Assembly: GCF_000024985.1 (NCBI RefSeq) | Contig: NC_013524.1 | Coordinates: forward strand, 1,116,001-1,180,000 | Origin: Sphaerobacter thermophilus DSM 20745 | GTDB lineage: Bacteria > Chloroflexota > Chloroflexia > Thermomicrobiales > Thermomicrobiaceae | Direction: 5' to 3' | Length of the DNA stretch: 64,000 nt | Shown here: one piece after another, positions 1 through 8,293 of the stretch | Numbering within the stretch: position 1 is the first letter of the stretch | How the letters are laid out: every line of letters begins with the position of its first letter | The notes under the pieces: generated by a model | Databases searched by the model: none | Told to the model about the DNA's origin: nothing | The model's input: the letters and a program-made list of their open reading frames with translations, nothing else | Position numbers and translations under genes: made by a program

Positions 1-616
1 GGCGTCCAAACTCCGCATAGATATCCAGAAGTTCCGTGTTCTCGGTCCCGCACATGGCTCCGAGACGACAGGCGACTGCGCCAAGTTCGCCTGCTTTGCT
101 CCTGGCAATCTCAAATGCCTTATTCACGTCGACCGAAGCGAGACCCTCACTAGCTAGATCCATGTGTTGGCCCGCCGCAGCTTTCAGCGCGTACTGGGAG
201 AGCGTTCGACAGAAGTCCGGCACGCGATGCGCGGGGATCTCGGTGCCACCGAGCCTAGCCAGACACTCTTGGGCTAGCATCAAGAGCGCGCTAGCCACGT
301 TGGCAGCCTGACCTAGACTGGAGGCCGTGACCACCGCCGAAGCGTCACCATCCTCGATCTCATCGAAGAGATCGGCCGCAGCAACAAAAAGCTCCACTGC
401 TGCCGCTACTCGAGCGGTCGCGGCCTGTGCACCTCCCGCTGCCCGCGACGCTGCACATACCAACATTACCCAGCGCGGGGACGGTGCTCCCCCCAAAACC
501 TTTCCGGGCTGGCGGAGCGGCAGGTAAAGCAGATCGCGGAACGAATCCGGCCCGGAGTTCTCATCAATGGCGGTCCGAATCTCTTGACCGACCAGTGAGA
601 AAAGCTCCGGGCACAT
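1..616 (-). CDS. trans-isoprenyl diphosphate synthase-like protein (ComQ-like), partial
   Basis: About 205 residues are visible before the window edge cuts off the C-terminus. The segment VELFVAAADLFDEIEDGD matches the first aspartate-rich motif of trans-isoprenyl diphosphate synthases in the form D-E-x-x-D. Further on come QHMDLASEG, like the family's GQxxDL, and KAFEIARSKAGELGAVACRLGA, like its KTxxLF..A..LGA helix. The second aspartate motif would lie outside the window. ATG at 616 is chosen because in-frame TAG and TGA codons occur a few codons upstream; its ribosome site is weak. It lies 38 bases after a small peptide gene in the same direction, an arrangement reminiscent of comQ-comX, where a relative of this family prenylates a tryptophan in a secreted peptide. 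A housekeeping polyprenyl synthase is the alternative. Confidence 0.75.
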   Translation of the reverse strand, partial: MCPELFSLVGQEIRTAIDENSGPDSFRDLLYLPLRQPGKVLGGAPSPRWVMLVCAASRAAGGAQAATARVAAAVELFVAAADLFDEIEDGDASAVVTASSLGQAANVASALLMLAQECLARLGGTEIPAHRVPDFCRTLSQYALKAAAGQHMDLASEGLASVDVNKAFEIARSKAGELGAVACRLGAMCGTENTELLDIYAEFGR

Positions 617-654
617 ACGATCTCGTTTCTTAGAGCGCGTTCACTACAGGGGGG

Positions 655-864
655 CTATGCCCACCACCCCAACGTCCCGATCGGGGCGGCGTTGAACTTG
701 GGGCCGCTGGCGAGCTGCAGGCAGAGCTTGCTCAGCGCCGCATGCTCAGCAGCACCCAGGCGGTACTCGCTCAGCGCCGCCGCCGAATCCTCGATCGCAC
801 GGGCACGGAACTCTGCGTCGGTGAAAAGACGTCGCACGACAGTCTCAACGGTTCGTAGATCCAC
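655..864 (-). CDS. 69-residue peptide with C-terminal GWWA; candidate modified-peptide precursor
   Basis: The gene starts with GTG at 864, preceded at a spacing of five bases by GGGAGG, which supports real translation. The first 50 or so residues form an amphipathic helical region (FTDAEFRARAIEDSAAALSE). This resembles leader regions of some ribosomally made, modified peptides, with a phenylalanine-aspartate-x-x-F core and an alanine-rich helix. The last 15 residues are different in character: Gly/Pro/Asn/Ala followed by Leu-Gly-Trp-Trp-Ala. Tryptophan near the C-terminus is the modified residue in ComX pheromones, and the next gene on the strand is an isoprenyl-synthase-like protein. A precursor role is inference; no export signal or cleavage motif is obvious. 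It could instead be a small structural or regulatory protein. Confidence 0.7.
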   Translation of the reverse strand: MDLRTVETVVRRLFTDAEFRARAIEDSAAALSEYRLGAAEHAALSKLCLQLASGPKFNAAPIGTLGWWA

Positions 865-902
865 GGTAACCTCCCTTGAACCAAAGCGGATACGTTGCCC
901 CT

Positions 903-933
903 ATTGTACCGTATCCAACCCAACTGTACGCAA
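903..933 (-). promoter_or_regulatory. candidate promoter for the GWWA peptide gene
   Basis: On the minus strand TTGCGT (928-933) and TACAAT (903-908) lie 19 bases apart, about 40 bases before the GTG start at 864. The -10 is good, the spacing longer than ideal. The rest of the 316-base gap (865-1180) shows no gene I can support. Confidence 0.35.
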
Positions 934-1180
934 GACTTTCCCAGCCTGCCTACTACCAAAAGGTCATCTCCGCGGCGGGGAGGATTGTCTGACCTGATCA
1001 ATTGCCGCGCCGGCTGTGCGCTGCGGCGCATGTGGGCCGACATGCGTCACGGCTCATCGCTCACTCCCTGCCCCTCCCCCAGTCGCGAAACGTGGAGAAG
1101 GACGCGACGACCGATATGTACAACGCACCACGCATGCCGGAAGATGAGGTGTGTATGGCGCTTGAGGGGTGATGTGGGAT

Positions 1181-2656
1181 TCAGAACCCCGCCGTCTCTG
1201 GGCGCTGGTAGGCGATCAGGCGCTGCAGCACCTGCAGTTCCCACGGGTGCCGGTACCACCGGAGGTGGTAGCGCCAGGCGCTGACGGCCCGCAGCAGCCA
1301 GCGCCAGCGGCGACGCAGCCGGGCATCGGTGATCGTGGGGTAGTAGGCGTTCAGCACGCGCTCGAAGTCATGCACCTGACGTCGCAGGGGGTCGTCGAGC
1401 CAGGGCATGTGCGCGCTGCGGCGCTGGGCGAACTCCTGCCACTCGGGACTGATCCATTCATCCAGCGTCTCGGGGAAGCGGAAGCCGCTCACCTTGGCTT
1501 GCTCGTACAGTTCTCCGGCCAGCGGCACCGGGGTGTACATGTAGAAGATGATCTCGGCGTCCGGGTTGACGCGCTTGACGGTGCGGATGAAGTCGAGCGT
1601 CTGGCGCACGTCCGCTTCCGGGTCGGGTGGGTTGCCGAGGACGAAGGAGAACTCGGGCACGATGCCGTAGCGGCGCATCTTCTCGGCGATGGCGAGGGTC
1701 TTCTCGGTCGAGGCGCTCTTGCCCTTGTTCATGCGCTGTAGCGTCTCATCGGATCCGGACTCGGCGCCGAGGAAGACCATGCGCAGGCCCGAGTCGCGCA
1801 TGAGTTCCCAGGTGCAGTCGGAGTACTTCCACAGCGTGTCGATGCGCCCCTCGCCCCACCAGGCGATGCCGAGGCTCCGGATCCGCTCGGCGAACTCGGC
1901 GGTGCGCGCCTCGTGGACGAAGAAGTTGTTGTCGTAGAACTCGACGGCGTCGACGCCCCATTCCTCCACCAGCCGGCTGGCGACCGACGCGGTGCGCTCG
2001 GCCGACTGGGCGAACCAGCGGCCGTTCACCATATTGACCACCGCGCAGAAGTTGCAGAAGAAGGGGCAGCCGTAGCTGGAGTGGTGTGGCAGCGTGCGGC
2101 GGCCGAGGAAGGTGGGGCGGACGTAGCGCGCCATCTCCACGCGCTGGTAGGGATAGTCGGGGAGCCGGTCGGGGTGGGGGATCGGCGGCATCCCGGTCGT
2201 GACGATCTCCCCGCTCTCGGGGTGGCGATAGGCGAGGCCGGGAATCGTGGACGGATTGGTGCCGTCGTGGAGTGCGTCGAGGAGGGCGACGAAGGTCACC
2301 TCGCCGTGCCCGCGGACGACGTAGTCGACGAACTCGGCGCGCAGGCAGACCTCGTAGTGCTGGGTCGGGAAGTAGCCGCCCCAGACGATGGTCAGCCCCG
2401 GATGCCGGGCTTTGATCCGGCGGCAGAGGGGGACCGCGTGGCTGAGCTGCGGACCCGGCATGACCGTGACGCCGAGGACGCGCGCCCCGGTCTCGCGGAT
2501 GGCGCGGTCCAGGGCGGCCTCCGGGTCGGGCTCGAGGTTGCCGTCGACGATCTGGTAGTCGTAGCGGCCCTCCAACAGAGCGCCGAGGGCCAGGAGAGAC
2601 ATCGGGAGCACCGGCTTGCGCCGGGCGTTGCTGGGAGGGTTGTAGAGGATCAGCAT
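1181..2656 (-). CDS. B12-binding-domain radical SAM protein (1 of 3)
   Basis: A 491-residue protein. Residues 1-150 form a Rossmann-like cobalamin-binding type domain (GVTVMPGPQ, IVWGGYFPTQ, YVVRGHGEVT). A radical SAM barrel follows, with the iron-sulfur cluster cysteines C197, C201 and C204 in YGCPFFCNFC. The motifs EFYDNNFF and FLGAESGSDETL are typical of the family's second and third strands. The C-terminal 100 residues are Arg/Trp-rich. Such enzymes often methylate or rearrange unactivated carbons, but the substrate cannot be read from sequence. It is the last gene of the operon starting at 9264 and lies 13 bases after the double methyltransferase. The canonical DxHxxG cobalamin motif is not visible, as is common in this class. 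Confidence 0.9.
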   Translation of the reverse strand: MLILYNPPSNARRKPVLPMSLLALGALLEGRYDYQIVDGNLEPDPEAALDRAIRETGARVLGVTVMPGPQLSHAVPLCRRIKARHPGLTIVWGGYFPTQHYEVCLRAEFVDYVVRGHGEVTFVALLDALHDGTNPSTIPGLAYRHPESGEIVTTGMPPIPHPDRLPDYPYQRVEMARYVRPTFLGRRTLPHHSSYGCPFFCNFCAVVNMVNGRWFAQSAERTASVASRLVEEWGVDAVEFYDNNFFVHEARTAEFAERIRSLGIAWWGEGRIDTLWKYSDCTWELMRDSGLRMVFLGAESGSDETLQRMNKGKSASTEKTLAIAEKMRRYGIVPEFSFVLGNPPDPEADVRQTLDFIRTVKRVNPDAEIIFYMYTPVPLAGELYEQAKVSGFRFPETLDEWISPEWQEFAQRRSAHMPWLDDPLRRQVHDFERVLNAYYPTITDARLRRRWRWLLRAVSAWRYHLRWYRHPWELQVLQRLIAYQRPETAGF

Positions 2657-2669
2657 CGGTTCCCAGCCC

Positions 2670-4370
2670 TTACCCTGGACCCCTCTCGCCGTCTGGGGAG
2701 AGGGGAGACGATTGCGGTGCGGTAATCCGGTAAATCCGTAGCACCTCGTTGACGAGGTCCCGCTCGGCGATCACCTCGATCGCCAGACCCGCGCTGGCCG
2801 CGGCACGGAGGAAACCGGGTGCGTCGCCATCGGACGAGAGGATCACGAGGGCACTGGCCCCCGGTGCCAGGTGCGCCGCCAGCCCGGCGGCGAAGCGCTC
2901 GGCGACGTCCTCAGAGCGCCACGCTCGATCGGCGTCGTCGCGCGGCGTGCCCCGGTAGAAGGGCGGGTTGAACAGCACGAGGTCGAAACGCTCGCCCGCG
3001 ACCGGGGCGAAGAGGTCACCCTGTCGCACCTCGACTCGGTCATTGACTCCGTTGGAGGCAGCGTTGATCTGGGCGCAGCGCACGGCGGCAGGGTTGATGT
3101 CGACGGCGACGACCCGCGCCGCGCGGCGGGCGGCGACGATCGCGCCCACGCCGGAGCCGGTGCCGAGGTCGAGCACGCTGCCGCCGAGTGGGACGAAGCT
3201 TTCCGCCACCTTGGCCAGGTACGCACCGGTGCGGAAGAGCACCGGGTTGAAGACGCCGGGCAGGACGACGATGTCGCGGCCCGCGACGCGCTCCAGGCGT
3301 GCGCGGTCGAAGCGGTCCCAGCCGAGGAGGCGTGCGCGCCAGCGTAGCCAGCGGCGCCAGAGCGCGCGGGTCGCGCGGCTGTGGCGGGCGACCGGCGGAC
3401 CACCAGGCAACGGTTCGGCGCGCTCCCCGGTAATCACGAGGAACCGGGCCGGTTCGCGGCGGCCCCGGAGCCGGGCCTTCCAGTGTCGGAGCGCCCAGTG
3501 CCAGCCGTACCATGGCTCGTGGGTGCGCCAGCGGAGTCCGAGCGCGGCCGCGAGCGAGTCGAGCCGAGCGACGGTCAGGAACCCCTCGCTCGGTAGGCTG
3601 TTGGAGGGGAAGCCGAAGCGACGCTTGAAGTCGGCCTCCCGTTCCCGCAGCATCTGCTCGCCGCTGCGTGCATCCCGGTAGACCGGCGAGTCGAGGATAA
3701 CGACCTGCCCGTCCGGCCCCAGCACGCGCAGCACCTCCGGCAGCGTCGTCGCGTAGTCCGGGGAGTAGTGGAGCGACGCGTTGAAGATGACGAGGTCGGC
3801 CTGGCCGTCGGCGAAGGGCAGGCGGTCGAACTCGGCCTGGACCGGCGTAAAGACCGCGTCGTAGTGGACATAAGCTCCGAGGCCGTCGCGCAGGTCGGTG
3901 AGGAGGTCCACGGCCACGACGGTATGCCCGCGGCGCGCCAGGCGGTAGCTGAGCCAGCAGTTGCCCGCGCCGAGGTCGAGGATGCGCAGCGGTCGGCGCC
4001 ACCGGGTCTCCAGGGGCGGGAGGACGCGGTTGACGAGCGCCTGGTAGCTGACGGCGCGGATGCGCCAGTCGTCCACGAACCGGCCGGTCAGGTCGTGGAA
4101 GGGGAGGGCGCGGTAGAAGCTGGGGTCGTCGTCGCCGCGACCCTCCGCACGGCGCACGGCGGCGTACTCGGCCATGAACTGGGCGAAGCGCGCCTCGCGC
4201 TCGGGCAACAGGAAGCGCCAGATCCCGTCCTCGTTCGGGAAGCGGTCTCCCTCGACGAGGCAGCGAACGGCGTCGTCCCCGTCCGGTACCAGCGGCGCGC
4301 GGCAGCGGGGGCAGGCGAGGGTGAGGTCGCTGATCCGCGAGGCAGTCGTTGCTTGCTCGCCCGCAATCAT
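2670..4370 (-). CDS. double-domain class I methyltransferase
   Basis: A 566-residue protein with two SAM-dependent methyltransferase folds. The N-terminus has a small Cys-rich knuckle (LACPRCRAPL, then one Cys about 14 residues on). The first methyltransferase domain contains ILDLGAGNCWLSYRLA. A connecting segment leads to a second domain with VLDLGTGSGVGAIVAA, VAVDINPAAV and the NPPF motif (LVLFNPPFYRG) of HemK/RsmC-type N-methyltransferases. ATG at 4370 overlaps the stop of the upstream methyltransferase as ATGA, indicating translational coupling. Both SAM sites look intact. Fusion of a small-molecule-type and an NPPF-type domain is unusual. The substrate is unknown and probably shared with the neighbouring radical SAM enzymes. 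Confidence 0.85.
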   Translation of the reverse strand: MIAGEQATTASRISDLTLACPRCRAPLVPDGDDAVRCLVEGDRFPNEDGIWRFLLPEREARFAQFMAEYAAVRRAEGRGDDDPSFYRALPFHDLTGRFVDDWRIRAVSYQALVNRVLPPLETRWRRPLRILDLGAGNCWLSYRLARRGHTVVAVDLLTDLRDGLGAYVHYDAVFTPVQAEFDRLPFADGQADLVIFNASLHYSPDYATTLPEVLRVLGPDGQVVILDSPVYRDARSGEQMLREREADFKRRFGFPSNSLPSEGFLTVARLDSLAAALGLRWRTHEPWYGWHWALRHWKARLRGRREPARFLVITGERAEPLPGGPPVARHSRATRALWRRWLRWRARLLGWDRFDRARLERVAGRDIVVLPGVFNPVLFRTGAYLAKVAESFVPLGGSVLDLGTGSGVGAIVAARRAARVVAVDINPAAVRCAQINAASNGVNDRVEVRQGDLFAPVAGERFDLVLFNPPFYRGTPRDDADRAWRSEDVAERFAAGLAAHLAPGASALVILSSDGDAPGFLRAAASAGLAIEVIAERDLVNEVLRIYRITAPQSSPLSPDGERGPG

Positions 4371-5227
4371 GCTTGATCCTCCCGGTCCAGCCCCGTAGCC
4401 GCTGGAGCGCACCGCCGCTCCAGCACCATCAGGTAGTGGTCGGCGAGCCAGGGCCAGGGGAACCGGCCGGCGATGCGGCGCTCGAGGGCGGCCAGCCGGG
4501 TGAACGCGCGTGGCTGGCACTCCACCAGCCCGGCTAGATACGAGGGCGGGAGCAGGACGCCGATACCGACGGTGCGGACATGCCGGAAAGCGGGGGCAAA
4601 CTCGGCGCGCAGCCGACGGGGCGTGGGATACCAGACACGCACGGAGGTCCCGCCGCCCGTGTGGGCCAGGGTGCCGTCCCGGCCTGCAGTCAGGCGCCGG
4701 ACCGCGCGCCGCGGCTGGCCGCGCGCCATGTGCCAGCCGATCTCCCAGGGGCAGAGCGGCCCCATCAGCACCAAGACCAGCCGCCCACCCGGCCGGATCC
4801 AGGCGGCGAGGGTGGACGCGAGCCGTCGCCGGTCGGGCAGGCAGTTGAGCGCGCCGAACGACGAGAAGGAGCCGTCGATGCCGTCCGGCCCCCGCCAGGA
4901 CGCGGGCAGCGACAGCGGGTGCTCACGTAGGTCGACCTGAGCGAGATGGACACGCTCGGCGACCCCGGCGTCCGCCGCCTTCTCGCGTGCCACGGCAATC
5001 ATCCCGGCCGAGACATCGGTCGCGAGCACGTCGATACCGCGCTGAGCCAGGCGCACGGCGTCCTCGCCGGTGCCGCAGCCCAGGTCGAGGACGCGGTCGC
5101 CCGGGTGGAAGGCGGCGTCAAGGTGCTCCCAGACGGCGGCCCGCAGGAGACGCCCGAGCGTGCGGTGCGTGAAGACCGCGTCGTAGCTCGGGGCTGCGGC
5201 GTCGAAGGGTGCGGCGGGCGCAGCCAT
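4367..5227 (-). CDS. class I SAM-dependent methyltransferase
   Basis: A 286-residue protein with the glycine-rich SAM-binding motif VLDLGCGTGEDAVRLAQRG (about residues 46-64), acidic strand-2 end VLATDVSAGM and GSFSSFGALNC, as in UbiE/type 11 methyltransferases. The start at 5227 shares its first base with the TGA stop of the preceding radical SAM gene (TGATG), and its own stop overlaps the next ATG. A GTG directly upstream (5230) is an equally possible start. Position inside the operon suggests it modifies the same product as its neighbours. Confidence 0.88.
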   Translation of the reverse strand: MAAPAAPFDAAAPSYDAVFTHRTLGRLLRAAVWEHLDAAFHPGDRVLDLGCGTGEDAVRLAQRGIDVLATDVSAGMIAVAREKAADAGVAERVHLAQVDLREHPLSLPASWRGPDGIDGSFSSFGALNCLPDRRRLASTLAAWIRPGGRLVLVLMGPLCPWEIGWHMARGQPRRAVRRLTAGRDGTLAHTGGGTSVRVWYPTPRRLRAEFAPAFRHVRTVGIGVLLPPSYLAGLVECQPRAFTRLAALERRIAGRFPWPWLADHYLMVLERRCAPAATGLDREDQA

Positions 5228-6627
5228 CACTGCCCTCGCTCTACCTCGTGCTGGGTTACCAGCATCCCCAGCCGGCCGATGCGTGCATTGACCATCGCCT
5301 TGGCGAGGCGCCGGTAATCGGGCTGCGCCTGCTGGCGCTCCCGGTGCGCCGCTACCTCGTTGACCATCCAGCGCGTGGCGAATTGGTAGAAGCGGCGCGA
5401 GTGGCGCCCGGCCACGGTGAAGTCCCGGTCGGACCCTTCGTCCCATGGCCTGAGCGGGATGATGCGGTCCTTGACCATCTCGTAGTACGGCGTGTTCTTG
5501 ATCGGGTAGGCGACGGTCGTGAGGAACACGTCGGGGTTGGACGCCTTCAGGTGCTCGACCGTAGCCTCCAGGTCGGGCATCTCCTCCCCCTCGTAGCCGA
5601 GCATGATGAACATGCCTGCCTCGATGCCGTGGCGCTGGAGCAGATGCACCATCTCCCGCACCCGCTCGGCCTTGGTGCGCCGTCGCATGGCGTCGAGGAT
5701 GCGCTGCGAGCCGGACTCGGCGCCGATCCAGATGCGGAAGGCGCCCATCTCCTTGAGGGTGCGGATGATCTCCTCGTTCAGCCGGTCCTCGCGCGAGATC
5801 GTCTCGAACGGGATGTTGATACCCCGGCGCTTGAGCTCGGCGGCGTAGCGGAAGAACCAGCCCTTGTGGATGGTGAAGACGTCGTCGGCGTACCAGACCA
5901 TGTCGGGCTGGTAGGTCTCGATGATGTGTTCCAGCTCGTCGGCGACGTTCTCCGGAGAGCGGCGCCGGTGGCTGTAGCCGTAGACAGCGTGGCTGCACCA
6001 GGTACAGGTGTAGGGGCAGCCCCGGGCGGTGATGAGCGACACCGAGCCGAGCCCGTGGTGCTCACGCCAGGTGCGCACGTAGCGCGGGATGTCGATCGCC
6101 GCGCGGTCGGGGAAGGGGAGCTCGTCCAGTTTGGGAATGTATGGCCGCGGCTCGGTGCGGACCAGTTGGCCGTCCCCGTTGCGGTAGACGATGCCCTGGA
6201 TGTGCTCCATACCGTTCGGCCCGTAGCGGGCCAGGTGCGGCAGCAACTCCTCGAGCGTCAGTTCGCCCTCGCCAATGACCACCACGTCGGCCCCGCGCGC
6301 GAGGTACTCCTCCGGGTAGTTGGCCGGCTCCGGCCCACCGGCGATGACCGTGGCGCCGACCGCCTTGGCCGCCTTCATCGTCTGGATGACCCGCGGGCGG
6401 GTCATCAGGTTGGCGTACACGCCGACGACGGGCGGCCGCTCCCGCTCCAGGTACGCGCGCTGCTCTTCGGGGCTGCTGAAGGTGGAGTCGAACACCTTCA
6501 CGTCGAACCCGCGCGACTTCAGGTAGGCCGAGATGTAGAGGATGCCGAGGGTGGGGTAGGGCTTCATGACCTGCAACTCGTGCGGGTCCTGGAAGAGGAA
6601 ATAGCCGTGGGTCAGCAGGATATCCAT
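5227..6627 (-). CDS. B12-binding-domain radical SAM protein (2 of 3)
   Basis: A 466-residue protein. The N-terminal cobalamin-type domain (YISAYLKSRGFDVKVFD; VIAGGPEPANYPEEYL; VVVIGEGELTLEELL) is followed by a radical SAM barrel with C204, C208 and C211 in ARGCPYTCTWC. Downstream are MVWYADDVFTIHKGWF and IWIGAESGSQRILDAMRRRT, family signatures. It lies 106 bases after the preceding radical SAM gene and is coupled to the following methyltransferase. Domain order is the same as in the third radical SAM protein, suggesting the two arose by duplication. The substrate is unknown; comparable enzymes act in natural-product, lipid and cofactor pathways. Confidence 0.9.
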   Translation of the reverse strand: MDILLTHGYFLFQDPHELQVMKPYPTLGILYISAYLKSRGFDVKVFDSTFSSPEEQRAYLERERPPVVGVYANLMTRPRVIQTMKAAKAVGATVIAGGPEPANYPEEYLARGADVVVIGEGELTLEELLPHLARYGPNGMEHIQGIVYRNGDGQLVRTEPRPYIPKLDELPFPDRAAIDIPRYVRTWREHHGLGSVSLITARGCPYTCTWCSHAVYGYSHRRRSPENVADELEHIIETYQPDMVWYADDVFTIHKGWFFRYAAELKRRGINIPFETISREDRLNEEIIRTLKEMGAFRIWIGAESGSQRILDAMRRRTKAERVREMVHLLQRHGIEAGMFIMLGYEGEEMPDLEATVEHLKASNPDVFLTTVAYPIKNTPYYEMVKDRIIPLRPWDEGSDRDFTVAGRHSRRFYQFATRWMVNEVAAHRERQQAQPDYRRLAKAMVNARIGRLGMLVTQHEVERGQ

Positions 6628-6733
6628 GGTGCCTGATGCCCTCCCTCTGGCGTCGTCGCGGCAGCCCCGGCGTTCTGACCGTCTCCCCTACGGCTGCCGC
6701 GGGAACACGTGGTCGGCGCTCCTGACGGGCCGC

Positions 6734-8293
6734 TCAGTCTCCTTCAGCCGGTGCCTGCGGCGTCGGGATGGCTGCCTCCTCGGGCGAGATGGTCGGTGGC
6801 AACGGCCCCACCCCCTGGTGCGGTACTTTCTCCAGCCGGTCGAGGCGGCGGCGCTCCAGCGGCAGCGTCGCGGCGTAGAAGGCCGCTGCGGCTGCCATGC
6901 GCAGATGGCGGCGACGGAGCTGGCCCGGCCGCTGCGCCAGCCCCCGGAGCACGCGCCAGTGCTTGCGCATCCGGAACTCCTTGTGCACCACGACGTGGAG
7001 TTGCCGGTAGAACTCAGTGGTGAACGGACCGCGGTAGAGCATGGCCAGGTCGTTGGAGTCGAGCCAGTTCTGCTTGACCCCGAGCTGATCCTTGACCCGC
7101 TCGTGGAACGGGGTCCCCGGCAGCGGGTAGGCGACCGAGACGCCGATGTCGTCCGGCTGGCAATCGCGCACCATCTGTAGGGTCAGCTCGATATCAGCGC
7201 GCGTCTCACCGGGGTAGCCGAACTGGAGGAAGAATCCGACCTGGATCCCCGCCGCGTGCAGGCGCCGGGCCACTTCCACGATCTGCTCGACCTTCGTCCC
7301 CTTCTCCATCGCGTCGAGGATGCGCTGCGAGCCGGACTCGGCTCCGACCCAGACGATCTGCGCACCCGCGCGCGCCAGCGCCTCGATCGTGTCGCCGCGG
7401 AGCAAGAGGTCCACCCGGTGCAGGCTCTTGAAGGGGGTGCGGACGCCGAGCCGCTCGACTTCGTCCGCGTAGCGCTGGAGCCAGCCCGGCTTGAGGCCCA
7501 TGATGTCGTCGACGAACCAGATGTGGTCGGGCTGGTAGTTGTCGCGCAGCCACTTCAGCTCGGCTGCGACGTTCTCCGGGCTGCGGGCGTTGTAGCGCTG
7601 GCCCCAGATCGGCTTCGCGCACCAGTTGCAGTGGAAGGGGCAGCCGCGGGTGGTGACCATGTTCATCGAGAAATACCCGTGCCGCCGTAGCCAGATGTCG
7701 CGGTAGCGCGGCACATCGACCAGGTCCCACGCCGGGAACGGCAGCGCGTCGAGGTCGCGGATATCCGGGCGGCGTGGGGTGCGCTTGACCCCGTCGGGCT
7801 GTGTCGGATCGGGGTAGGCCAGCCCCAGGATCCCCTCCAGCGGCTGGTCGCTCCGGCCGGTCAGGTGGTCGAGCAGTTCGGCCAGCGTGTACTCCCCCTC
7901 GCCGAGCAGGACGAAGTCGGCCCCGGCTTGCAGGTAGCGCCCGGCATGGTCCGTGGCGTCGGACCCGGCGACAATCACGGTGCAGCCGCGCTCACGCGCG
8001 GCGCGGATCATAACGAACGCGGCCTCGCGCATGCGCAGCAGGCACATCTTGGAGAGGTAGTTGAAGTTGTCCTCGTAGAGGACGGCGAAGCGCGGGCGCT
8101 CCCGGTCGAGCGCCGCATCCCACTCCGCCTCCGACTCCGCGAGCATGGCGTCGAAGAGCGCCACGTCGTAGCCGCGGGATCGCAGGTAGCTCGCAGCGTA
8201 GAGGGTCCCGAGCGGTGGGTAGGGCTGCATCGCCTCCCACAGCTTGGGGTCGAACCGCAGGTAATAGGACTGACCCAGCAGCACCTCGCTCAC
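6734..8293 (-). CDS. B12-binding-domain radical SAM protein (3 of 3)
   Basis: A 519-residue protein with the same layout as its downstream paralogue: cobalamin-type domain (residues 1-150, VIVAGSDATDHAGRYL, VLLGEGEYTLAELL) and radical SAM barrel with C218, C222 and C225 in TRGCPFHCNWC. WFVDDIMGLKPGWL and VWVGAESGSQRILDAMEKGT follow. GTG at 8293 is chosen because it overlaps the stop of the upstream gene as GTGA; a longer reading frame into the neighbouring gene would start without this coupling. A C-terminal extension of about 70 residues is Arg-rich and ends in an acidic Pro/Ala tail. Confidence 0.9.
   Translation of the reverse strand: MSEVLLGQSYYLRFDPKLWEAMQPYPPLGTLYAASYLRSRGYDVALFDAMLAESEAEWDAALDRERPRFAVLYEDNFNYLSKMCLLRMREAAFVMIRAARERGCTVIVAGSDATDHAGRYLQAGADFVLLGEGEYTLAELLDHLTGRSDQPLEGILGLAYPDPTQPDGVKRTPRRPDIRDLDALPFPAWDLVDVPRYRDIWLRRHGYFSMNMVTTRGCPFHCNWCAKPIWGQRYNARSPENVAAELKWLRDNYQPDHIWFVDDIMGLKPGWLQRYADEVERLGVRTPFKSLHRVDLLLRGDTIEALARAGAQIVWVGAESGSQRILDAMEKGTKVEQIVEVARRLHAAGIQVGFFLQFGYPGETRADIELTLQMVRDCQPDDIGVSVAYPLPGTPFHERVKDQLGVKQNWLDSNDLAMLYRGPFTTEFYRQLHVVVHKEFRMRKHWRVLRGLAQRPGQLRRRHLRMAAAAAFYAATLPLERRRLDRLEKVPHQGVGPLPPTISPEEAAIPTPQAPAEGD

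Noticed and set aside
1047-1259. 70-codon minus-strand frame between the radical SAM operon and the GWWA peptide gene
   Set aside because: Overlaps the end of the radical SAM gene, has no ribosome site and looks compositionally random.
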